Assembly: GCF_008180195.1 (NCBI RefSeq)
Contig: NZ_VTAV01000008.1
Coordinates: 62,001-126,000, forward strand
From: Sphingobacterium phlebotomi
Lineage (GTDB): Bacteria > Bacteroidota > Bacteroidia > Sphingobacteriales > Sphingobacteriaceae
Direction of reading: 5' to 3'
DNA length: 64,000 nt
In this document: piece after piece, positions 54,337 to 61,685 of the stretch
Layout: every line of letters starts with the position of its first letter
Position numbering within the stretch: the stretch's first letter is position 1
Made by a program: the position numbers and the translations under genes
Notes under the pieces: model-generated
The model's input: only the letters and a program-made list of their open reading frames with translations
Database searches by the model: none
Told to the model about the DNA's origin: nothing

Positions 54337-54822
54337 ATGAAGAAGACCACGATATTAGCATGTATTATCACACTATTCACCTTCGGTATAGCGAAAGCTC
54401 AAATCGGGCAATTTCCAGAGATGAACGTGCCCGACCATACCCCCATGATGAACAGTACTTGGGAGGCCATCGACAAGATGATGTATAAAGTAACCACGGA
54501 GAACAATAAAAAAGTATACACGCCCCATTATCCACCCGCTCTAAAATCGTTAGAGAATAAAGTGGTGGAGCTTCCCGGCTATCTCGTTCCGTTAAACAGC
54601 GGTCGCAATCACCAGACTTTTATGCTTTCGGTGCTTCCCGTCATGCAGTGTGCTTTCTGCGGAAGTAACGGTATCCCACCCATGGTCGAAATCTTTATGA
54701 AGAGCGAATCTGTAAGATTTACGGAGGAACCTATTAAGATAAAAGGAAAAATGGTATTTAATCCGGAACCTCTAAAAGGGAATGCAGAGATTCAAATAGT
54801 AGATGCCGTGTTGATAAAGTAA
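54337..54822 (+). CDS. Secreted DUF3299-like protein of the metal-uptake operon
   Basis: A 161-residue protein with a signal peptide (to about 21, GIAKAQ). The core KVVELPGYLVPLNSGRNHQTFMLS and QCAFCGSNGIPPMVEIF matches DUF3299, with a C-x-x-C pair and Met/His residues before it. In Vibrio a DUF3299 protein is encoded with the Zrg zinc transporter. It lies 30 nt after the permease gene, and the next gene converges from 2 nt away. Confidence 0.78.
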   Translation: MKKTTILACIITLFTFGIAKAQIGQFPEMNVPDHTPMMNSTWEAIDKMMYKVTTENNKKVYTPHYPPALKSLENKVVELPGYLVPLNSGRNHQTFMLSVLPVMQCAFCGSNGIPPMVEIFMKSESVRFTEEPIKIKGKMVFNPEPLKGNAEIQIVDAVLIK

Positions 54823-54824
54823 CG

Positions 54825-55541
54825 TCAACGGTTTAAAACCGCAATCTCCAAACAGCAAGCTACGGCAGCAGTTTCGGTACGAAGACGACTATTGCCCAAC
54901 GAAATTGGTTGATACCCTAATGAAAGTGCCTGTGTAATCTCACTTTCAGAAAAATCACCTTCTGGACCAATCAAGATAATGTACTTACCTGCCGGAAGGC
55001 AAGTATCTGTTAAATATTGCTTTTCGCCCGCAGCACAATGCGCAATAGCTTTAGCGGTATATTCTTCCGCTTTTATCTGTTCGAAAAACTGTGGTAGGGA
55101 AGTCACGGGGTTTATTTTCGGGAGATACGCTTTAAGAGATTGTTTCATAGCAGAAACCACCACTTTATTCAAACGTTCTATCTTGACTTCCTTCCGCTCT
55201 GAATGGGTCGACACAATAGGCGTAATCTCCTGTATCCCGATTTCCGTGGCTTTCTCTAAAAACCACTCCATCCTATCCATATTTTTAGTCGGTGCGACAG
55301 CCACATGCAAATAATAAGCGGGTTTTTCATAATCCTGCTCTACACGCAGTATAGATAATGTGGTTCGCTTAGGATGTGGATCCAGGATTTTGGCCTTATA
55401 CCATCCTCCGACGCCATCAATCAGATATATCTCATCGCCCGCCGTCAAACGCAACACCCGAACAGCGTGCTTACTTTCATCTTCGCTGAGCATAAACTCC
55501 CTATAGTGCGGTTCAATGGTGGGCGTATAAAATAGATGCAT
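54825..55541 (-). CDS. rsmE: 16S rRNA (uracil(1498)-N3)-methyltransferase
   Basis: The SPOUT methyltransferase that methylates U1498 of 16S rRNA. A PUA-like N-terminal domain (about 1-70, HAVRVLRLTAGDEIYLIDG) is followed by the knot with IILIGPEGDFSESEI and the C-terminal LGNSRLRTETAAVACCLE SAM-binding loop. Length 238 residues is normal. It is the last gene of a cluster with a CNNM-type gene 7 nt upstream. Confidence 0.96.
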   Translation of the reverse strand: MHLFYTPTIEPHYREFMLSEDESKHAVRVLRLTAGDEIYLIDGVGGWYKAKILDPHPKRTTLSILRVEQDYEKPAYYLHVAVAPTKNMDRMEWFLEKATEIGIQEITPIVSTHSERKEVKIERLNKVVVSAMKQSLKAYLPKINPVTSLPQFFEQIKAEEYTAKAIAHCAAGEKQYLTDTCLPAGKYIILIGPEGDFSESEITQALSLGYQPISLGNSRLRTETAAVACCLEIAVLNR

Positions 55542-55548
55542 ACTTTAT

Positions 55549-56865
55549 TTAATCTTCATCAATATCATCGTATGGTGTCTCCATCAATTCCAATTTCACA
55601 AATTCTATGTTCTGTTGGGTTTTCTTGATAATAGTAAATGAATATCCAACTGCTTCCCGGACTTCACCGACATCGGGAATCTTCTCGAAATAATGGCTTA
55701 CTAAACCTGCCATGGTATCATAGTCAGAACTTTCGGGTAGTTCTAGGGGCAAATAACCGTTAACATCATGCACACTCGCTCCGGCATCTACCATATACTC
55801 GGTTTCCGAAATTTTCTCCACAACGGGTGTTTCCTCATCATACTCATCTTGAATCTCCCCAACTAATTCCTCTACGATATCTTCTAGCGTCACCATTCCC
55901 GCCGTGCCACCAAATTCGTCCAAAACAATGGCAATCTGAATCCGCTTTTGCTGAAATTCAGCCATCAAATCATTGATTTTTTTTGTTTCCGGAATAAAAT
56001 AGGGCTTACGTATAATATTCTTTAAGACAACCTCCTTACCCTGCACAATAATCGGCAGTAAATCTTTGGTGTGTACAATGCCGACAATCTGATCTATATT
56101 GTCGTCATAGATGGGGATACGGGAATAGCCTTCCTCCGTAGCCGTCGTGATGAGTTCTTCGGCCGTATCTGTAATTTCTACCGCAACGATCTTGGTACGT
56201 GGAACCATGATATTCTTCACAATACGTTCATTAAAATCAAAAACGTTCTTAATGAGTTCATGTTCTGCATTATTCAATGCTCCACTTTCTTTTCCTTTTT
56301 CCAAGAGATACTGTAACTCTTCGGAAGAGTGATGTGCTTCATGGGCGTTAACTTCGATGCCGATTAAACGTAATAGGAAATTAGCAAACCCATTCAGTAA
56401 CCAAATAATGGGTTTGAAAATATAGTAAAAAAACTGAAGCGGTGCAGCAATCCGCATAGTCGTTGCTACCGGTCGCTGTATGGCGATAGATTTCGGAGCC
56501 AGTTCACCAAAGACGATATGCAAAAAAGTAATAATACTAAATGCAAGGACATGCCCTAAGTTTTTTGCTACCGTTCCGGTCAATTCGACGTTGAACAATC
56601 CAAAAAACTCGTGTACAATACGCGTCATTACAGCCTCTCCCACCCATCCGAGCGCAAGAGAGGCCAATGTAATCCCTAACTGTGTAGCTGCTAAATAGCC
56701 ATCTAAGTGTTCGGTGATATTCTTTGCAATTTTGGCTACTTTACTTCCTGATTTTGCCTGAAGTTCAATCTGCGAAGCCCGAACCTTGACAATTGCAAAT
56801 TCCGCAGCTACGAAAAAACCATTAGCTAAAACCAAAAATACCGTCCAAAAAACATCGAGAGCCAT
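55549..56865 (-). CDS. CNNM/CorC (HlyC) family membrane protein with CBS pair
   Basis: DUF21 transmembrane domain (about residues 1-200; NGFFVAAEFAIVKVR), a CBS pair (about 215-340; NIMVPRTKIVAVE, FGGTAGMVTLEDIVEELVGEI) and a C-terminal CorC/HlyC domain (about 350-430; DAGASVHDVNGYLPLELPE). Members of this family are linked to Mg efflux or cation homeostasis; the old name hemolysin is misleading. It ends 7 nt before rsmE and begins 8 nt after ppa, one transcription unit. Confidence 0.92.
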   Translation of the reverse strand: MALDVFWTVFLVLANGFFVAAEFAIVKVRASQIELQAKSGSKVAKIAKNITEHLDGYLAATQLGITLASLALGWVGEAVMTRIVHEFFGLFNVELTGTVAKNLGHVLAFSIITFLHIVFGELAPKSIAIQRPVATTMRIAAPLQFFYYIFKPIIWLLNGFANFLLRLIGIEVNAHEAHHSSEELQYLLEKGKESGALNNAEHELIKNVFDFNERIVKNIMVPRTKIVAVEITDTAEELITTATEEGYSRIPIYDDNIDQIVGIVHTKDLLPIIVQGKEVVLKNIIRKPYFIPETKKINDLMAEFQQKRIQIAIVLDEFGGTAGMVTLEDIVEELVGEIQDEYDEETPVVEKISETEYMVDAGASVHDVNGYLPLELPESSDYDTMAGLVSHYFEKIPDVGEVREAVGYSFTIIKKTQQNIEFVKLELMETPYDDIDED

Positions 56866-56873
56866 GCTACAGA

Positions 56874-57416
56874 TTATTTATTACCGAATTCTTTCTTATA
56901 TAGTTCGATACTTTCCAATAAAATTTCCTGTGCACGTTCACGACCGTGAATACCGTCTACGCTCACTTTTTTCTTTTCAAGCGCTTTATAGCTTTCAAAA
57001 AACTGAACGATTTCCTTCATGATATGCGGCGCTAAATCTTCCATTTCATTCAGATAACTATATTTCGGATCGTGTTTAGCTACAGCAATAATTTTATCAT
57101 CCTGTTCTCCGCCGTCAACCATATTCATCACACCGATTACCTTAGCCTCTACCAATGTCATCGGCAAGATATCTACCGAGCAGATAACCAAGATATCCAA
57201 TGGGTCTTTATCGTCACAATAGGTTTGTGGAATAAAACCATAATTGGCGGGGTATACAACAGATGAGCTTAGAACACGATCCAATAAAAGAAGACCCGTT
57301 TCTTTGTCTAATTCATACTTCCCTTTTGAGCCGTTTGTAATTTCAATGATTGCATTGACCGAATTTGGCACGTCGCTTCCAGGAGCTATCTGATGCCAAG
57401 GATGTTGTTTGTTCAT
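56874..57416 (-). CDS. ppa: Inorganic pyrophosphatase, family I
   Basis: Hydrolyses pyrophosphate to phosphate in the cytoplasm. The metal-binding loop DDKDPLDILV, the GSKGKYELDK start of the barrel, YPANYGFIPQTYC and GVMNMVDGGEQDDKI are all typical of family I soluble pyrophosphatases. Length 180 residues is normal. Next upstream is a DedA gene (34 nt). Confidence 0.95.
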   Translation of the reverse strand: MNKQHPWHQIAPGSDVPNSVNAIIEITNGSKGKYELDKETGLLLLDRVLSSSVVYPANYGFIPQTYCDDKDPLDILVICSVDILPMTLVEAKVIGVMNMVDGGEQDDKIIAVAKHDPKYSYLNEMEDLAPHIMKEIVQFFESYKALEKKKVSVDGIHGRERAQEILLESIELYKKEFGNK

Positions 57417-57450
57417 TAATTAATTAACGTTACTGTTATTACTGTTTGTT

Positions 57451-58086
57451 TTATTTGTTTCTTTTCTTTAACCACCTCTTAAGCAATGCAATGACAATAG
57501 GTAAAAATGCGATAACAATCAACCCGACGATGATGTATTCTACATAATTGATAATAGCGGGAAACTTAACGCCTAGAAAGTATCCTGTCAACGTGAGCAA
57601 GCTAACCCATAAAAGTGCTCCTGCAACATTGTAGAAAACGAACTTCCGAAAGTTTAGTTTTACCACGCCCGCAAATATGGGCGCAAAGGTACGAACAATT
57701 GGCACAAAACGACCTATGACGAGCGCAGTTCCGCCGTATTTCTGGTAAAATTCTTCCGCCATGATGACGTACTTACGCTTAAAAAGAAGAGAATCTTTTC
57801 GTTTAAAGAGCATGGGGCCCGTTCGATAACCAAACCAATAACCGGTAAAATTTCCTAAAATGCCTGCGCCGAGGATACCTAGATACATCGTTACGATATC
57901 AACATCTATTTTCCCTAATGCACAAAATAAGCCCGCTAGAAACAGCAAATAATCTCCTGGCAAAAAGAAGCCGAAGAATAGGCCCGTTTCAGCAAAGACA
58001 ATCAGTACGACAATATAAAACCCACCATGGCTTAATAAATATTCCGGATCCATCAATTGCTGAAAGGACAGCCATAAATCTTGCAT
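57451..58086 (-). CDS. DedA family membrane protein
   Basis: A 211-residue polytopic protein with the DedA/SNARE-associated features: FFLPGDYLLFLAGLFC, the ILGNFTGYWFGYRTGPMLFKRKD region with its conserved Gly and Arg, and RFVPIVRTFAPIFAGV in the re-entrant loop. DedA proteins recycle the lipid carrier undecaprenyl phosphate or other phospholipids across the inner membrane. It lies upstream of ppa in the same direction. Confidence 0.92.
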   Translation of the reverse strand: MQDLWLSFQQLMDPEYLLSHGGFYIVVLIVFAETGLFFGFFLPGDYLLFLAGLFCALGKIDVDIVTMYLGILGAGILGNFTGYWFGYRTGPMLFKRKDSLLFKRKYVIMAEEFYQKYGGTALVIGRFVPIVRTFAPIFAGVVKLNFRKFVFYNVAGALLWVSLLTLTGYFLGVKFPAIINYVEYIIVGLIVIAFLPIVIALLKRWLKKRNK

Positions 58087-58154
58087 AATTTCTATTTAGT
58101 CTATCAGCAAAAACTGATCTAAAATCTTTTCGTTTCTCAATTAGATATTATCAC

Positions 58155-58565
58155 TTACGCATTCGTCACTTCCGAAATGGCTTCCCGAATGTCTTCTGCT
58201 ATTTTCGCCATTTCATCACTTGGTAGATTTAATTTAGGACGAGCAAAGTTCATGTCGTCCACCTCATTTAAAGGGATTAAATGAATATGAGCGTGTGCTA
58301 CTTCCAAACCGACTACAGCGATGCCAACTTTGCGACAAGGAAACACCTTTTTTATACCCTGAGCCACAATCTTTGCGAATACCCACATACCCATATATTC
58401 ATCGTCATTAATATCAAAGATATAATCTGTTCCTTTTTTGGGGATTACTAATACATGGCCTCTAGCCAGCGGACTAACATCCAAAAAAGCCAAATAATCA
58501 ATACTTTCCGCTACCTTATAAGCTGGGATCTCACCCGACACTATCTTTGAAAAAATTGTTGACAT
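58155..58565 (-). CDS. HIT family nucleotide-binding hydrolase
   Basis: A 136-residue Hint-branch HIT protein: MSTIFSKIVSGEIPAYKV start, LVIPKKGTDYIFD, and the His-x-His-x-His catalytic triad in VAHAHIHLIPLN. Such proteins hydrolyse nucleotide phosphoramidates (AMP-lysine or similar) in the cytoplasm. It lies 128 nt after greA, separated by two hairpins. Confidence 0.94.
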   Translation of the reverse strand: MSTIFSKIVSGEIPAYKVAESIDYLAFLDVSPLARGHVLVIPKKGTDYIFDINDDEYMGMWVFAKIVAQGIKKVFPCRKVGIAVVGLEVAHAHIHLIPLNEVDDMNFARPKLNLPSDEMAKIAEDIREAISEVTNA

Positions 58566-58603
58566 CTTTTATCTTTTTTAAAGAAAAACACACAAATATA
58601 AAA

Positions 58604-58631
58604 AAACGGTTGCAAGATTTAGCAACCGTTT
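58604..58631. terminator. Terminator downstream of greA
   Basis: A 10-bp stem (AAACGGTTGC / GCAACCGTTT) with an 8-nt loop. On the - strand it is followed by TTTTTTATATTTG. A second hairpin lies 22 nt closer to greA. Confidence 0.85.
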
Positions 58632-58652
58632 CAAATTATCTTCCTTAAACGA

Positions 58653-58678
58653 TGTGCGGTTATGGCAGAAACCGCACA
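58653..58678. terminator. Second hairpin directly after greA
   Basis: A 9-bp stem TGTGCGGTT / AACCGCACA with an 8-nt loop. It lacks a good U-run and probably acts together with the hairpin at 58604-58631. Confidence 0.6.
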
Positions 58679-58693
58679 TAACCGTTCATCTTT

Positions 58694-59167
58694 TTACCTT
58701 GAGATTTCCAAGATTTCGAACTCCAGGACACCTGCAGGCGCTTCCACCTGGGCAACCTCTCCCACAGATTTACCAAGGAGTCCCTGTGCAATCGGCGATT
58801 TCACAGAAATTTTCCCGGCCTTTAGGTCAGCTTCTGTCTCCGAAACCAACTGGTACGTCATTACAGCATTGTTTTTCTTGTTCTTAATCTTCACGTAAGA
58901 TAAAGCCAATACCTTTGACGTATCTAGATTAGATTCGTCAATTAAGCGTGCGCTCGCCAAAACGCCTTCTAACTTAGCGATCTTTGCTTCATGCAAACCT
59001 TGTGCTTCTTTTGCGGCATCATACTCCGCATTTTCAGATAAATCTCCCTTATCTCTTGCCTCTGCTATCGCTTTAGCAATGTTTGCGCGGCCTTCTGTTT
59101 TTAGATGCTGTAACTCCTGCTTCAGCTTATCTAATCCCTCTTGTGTGTAATAAGTTACTTCTGCCAT
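58694..59167 (-). CDS. greA: Transcription elongation factor GreA
   Basis: GreA enters the secondary channel of RNA polymerase and stimulates cleavage of backtracked RNA. The N-terminal coiled coil carries the catalytic acidic tip (ARDKGDLSENAEYDAAKEAQ), and the FKBP-like C-terminal domain contains SPIAQGLLGKSVGEVAQVEAPAG. Length 157 residues is standard. It is transcribed alone and ends at the paired hairpins. Confidence 0.97.
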   Translation of the reverse strand: MAEVTYYTQEGLDKLKQELQHLKTEGRANIAKAIAEARDKGDLSENAEYDAAKEAQGLHEAKIAKLEGVLASARLIDESNLDTSKVLALSYVKIKNKKNNAVMTYQLVSETEADLKAGKISVKSPIAQGLLGKSVGEVAQVEAPAGVLEFEILEISR

Positions 59168-59201
59168 ATTTTTACATTATTTGTTTTCAAAAAAAATTTA
59201 A

Positions 59202-59248
59202 AAAAAAGACAAGACCATACCGCCCTTTGTCAGGACAACATGGTCTTG
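59202..59248 (-). terminator. Strong terminator of the S9-kinase-regulator operon
   Basis: CAAGACCAT (59210-59218) pairs with ATGGTCTTG (59240-59248), with an inner TTGTC/GACAA helix. Read on the - strand the stem is followed by TCTTTTTTTTTAAATTTTTTTT, an excellent U-run. Confidence 0.88.
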
Positions 59249-59300
59249 CTCATTATTTGCTAAGATAGCAAGCAACTTCTATAAAAGCAAATTTCTTTTG

Positions 59301-60002
59301 TTATTCTTCCTCGTCTGTACCGATAAACTTATACCCTAACCCTCTGACAGTCTGCAAATAATGCGGTTTATCGGGATTGGTTTCGATTTTCTTGCGAAGG
59401 CGTACCACATGCATGTCCAATGTCCGTGTATTTACATTGGAGCTATACCCCCAAACAACCTCCATAAGCTCTTCCCGTGTAATTTCCTTACCCACATTTT
59501 GAAGAAAATAAAGCAATATCCGATTTTCCAAAATCGTCAATTCTATTTTGCGCCCATCTCTTACCAAGGAATGTATAGTGGGATGGTGTTCTGTTTTGCC
59601 AAAAGTATAAATATCACTGTTTTTAGGCAAAAAGAACCGCACTTTGTTTTCAATCATCGCCACCAACACATCCATGTTGAAAGGTTTCGTAATGTAATCG
59701 GTTACACCATAACTGTAAGCATCAATTTTGTCCACATCCTGTGACTTGGCTGTCATCATGATAATGATATTCTCAAAGCCAGCTTTACGTACCGATTCAC
59801 AAACATCAATACCCTCTTTTCCAGGAAGCATCCAATCCAGGAGAACTACATCGGGTTTCTCTTGCAGTATTTGTTCTTCAGCCTCCAAACCATTGGCGGC
59901 CTGAATAACCTTATATCCTTCTGTTTGCAAACGGTGTGTTACCAAGAAACGTAAGTTTTCGTCGTCTTCTATTACCGCAATCGTGATATCTTTACTCATC
60001 AT
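59301..60002 (-). CDS. OmpR/PhoB-type response regulator (RprY-like)
   Basis: Receiver domain with acidic pair (IEDDENL), phospho-acceptor Asp56 in VVLLDWMLPGKEG, Thr in MMTAKSQD and Lys in YITKPFN, followed by a winged-helix DNA-binding domain (TLDMHVVRLRKKIETNP, YLQTVRGLGYKF). It resembles Bacteroides RprY. The start lies 1 nt from the stop of the upstream kinase gene, so the pair is cotranscribed. An alternative start is the second Met (59999). Target genes are not evident from this window. Confidence 0.95.
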   Translation of the reverse strand: MMSKDITIAVIEDDENLRFLVTHRLQTEGYKVIQAANGLEAEEQILQEKPDVVLLDWMLPGKEGIDVCESVRKAGFENIIIMMTAKSQDVDKIDAYSYGVTDYITKPFNMDVLVAMIENKVRFFLPKNSDIYTFGKTEHHPTIHSLVRDGRKIELTILENRILLYFLQNVGKEITREELMEVVWGYSSNVNTRTLDMHVVRLRKKIETNPDKPHYLQTVRGLGYKFIGTDEEE

Positions 60003-60003
60003 A

Positions 60004-61680
60004 TTATTTAGTTCTTTTTGGTCCTAAAGGCAAGAACAATGTAAAAGTTGTGCCTTGACCGGGCAAACTATCCACTTTAATTTCTCCACCCATGAAATCT
60101 ACAATTTCCTTGCAGAACGCTAAACCTAGACCAATACTACCTTGTTGGTTGAATTGGTTCTTTACCCTATAAAATTTTTTAAAAATACTATTAAATTCCT
60201 TCTTATTTATGCCTATTCCTTTATCTTTAAATTTTATAACAAAATTTTTCTTGTTTTGTTGCACATCAATATGTAGGAACTTACGTTGCGGTTCCGAATA
60301 TTTATAAGCATTGTCAATCAGATTTTGGAACACGCTCAATAAAAGCGTTGTATCCACCATCATATTGTTTTGGACATCGATGGTATAGGAAAAGTTTAAA
60401 TCAGGATATTTTAGTCTGACAGCTTCAAAAATCGGCTCACAGAACTCTTCTGCTTCTACCTCTTCTTTATTTGGTTTGATTGATTTGTTCTCAATCTGTG
60501 CAAATGACAATAATTTGTTCATCAAACTGTTCAGTTTATCCGCCTCTTGATCTAAAATCTTCCCATACATGCGTTGCTCTTCCGTCGACAGCTTCTCGCT
60601 GCTCTGAATGTTGTTTCCAGCAATCTTGATAACACTGACAGGTGTTTTAAACTCATGCGTTAGGTTATTGATAAAATCATATTGTAGTTGGAATAGTCTA
60701 CTATTAATGGTTACATTCCGATAAATCAGATAGGCAATCAAGATCAATATAAGATATACACCCGATATACCAAGGCTGACTGGAAAGAATCTCCTGTTAA
60801 TTTCTTTATTAATAAACACTTCGGAACTTGTATACTGCAATTTATAATCGGACAATGCCCCGGGAAGAGGGAGTTCCGTCTGCAAGTAAAAATGCTTATC
60901 ACTCACACTACCAGATACAATAGGCAATATCTCTATTTTTTCATATAAATTTAGGGCTACGTTTTTAATTTGAAGCCTGCTCGGATCAATTAAAAACATG
61001 AACATATCCTGATCATACGCTACAACCGTTGTATCCGGAATCGACATCATACGTTTATAAACTAACAAATCGGAAATACGCGGGATATTCATGTAGGTCA
61101 CCTTGCCCGGATTCAACGTATAAAAAACCCGGTAGATATCGTCGTCCGACATACTGGTCGATTCGTTCACCCGATCCAAGAAGCCAACGAACTTTAGCAC
61201 CATAGTGTTAAAGTCGTCTATATAGACACTTGTTTGTGTCTTTTCGGGACGTTGGGCAATAAGCCTATTATCCTTATCCAAATGAAAAGAAGTAATACTC
61301 TTAGGATAAAGAAGCAAGTGGTTATACTTAATTCCTGACGCTATAGAATCGGAGTTCGTAATGGCAATATCGTAAAAAAGGACACGATCAACAAAAGCAT
61401 ATTTCCGAATCACATCATTGACGTAAGATGCTGCTTTTATAGAATCCAAATATCCTTGATAATACGATATTTCTGGGATTTTATCATTAAAGAACTCGTG
61501 AAAAGGCTGCACCGACCTATCGAATACCTCTACTTTTCTATTATTAAACTCTGTCTCGATGAGATTGATTATCATGGATCGTGCAGCAAGCATAACGACA
61601 CCAAATAACATGGTCACCAATATTACAAAAGCAATCAGCAACCCAAAGTTCTTTCGGTATTTAAGCTGGTTATACGCCAT
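60004..61680 (-). CDS. Membrane sensor histidine kinase (RprX-like)
   Basis: Transmembrane helix 1 (about residues 11-33), a periplasmic sensor region of about 250 residues, transmembrane helix 2 (about 292-316), HisKA with His342 in NLTHEFKTPVS, then HATPase with NLIDNAYKYSEP (N box), DKGIGI (G1) and GSIGLGLAF (G2). There is no obvious HAMP domain. It follows the S9 peptidase-like gene by 5 nt and precedes its response regulator by 1 nt. The periplasmic region has no recognisable ligand-binding fold. Confidence 0.94.
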   Translation of the reverse strand: MAYNQLKYRKNFGLLIAFVILVTMLFGVVMLAARSMIINLIETEFNNRKVEVFDRSVQPFHEFFNDKIPEISYYQGYLDSIKAASYVNDVIRKYAFVDRVLFYDIAITNSDSIASGIKYNHLLLYPKSITSFHLDKDNRLIAQRPEKTQTSVYIDDFNTMVLKFVGFLDRVNESTSMSDDDIYRVFYTLNPGKVTYMNIPRISDLLVYKRMMSIPDTTVVAYDQDMFMFLIDPSRLQIKNVALNLYEKIEILPIVSGSVSDKHFYLQTELPLPGALSDYKLQYTSSEVFINKEINRRFFPVSLGISGVYLILILIAYLIYRNVTINSRLFQLQYDFINNLTHEFKTPVSVIKIAGNNIQSSEKLSTEEQRMYGKILDQEADKLNSLMNKLLSFAQIENKSIKPNKEEVEAEEFCEPIFEAVRLKYPDLNFSYTIDVQNNMMVDTTLLLSVFQNLIDNAYKYSEPQRKFLHIDVQQNKKNFVIKFKDKGIGINKKEFNSIFKKFYRVKNQFNQQGSIGLGLAFCKEIVDFMGGEIKVDSLPGQGTTFTLFLPLGPKRTK

Positions 61681-61685
61681 GCTGC

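Noticed and set aside
54825..54845. Short palindrome CGGTTTTAAACCG-like at the convergent end of the DUF3299 and rsmE genes
   Set aside because: Lies inside the rsmE coding end, short and without a U-run; not called a terminator.
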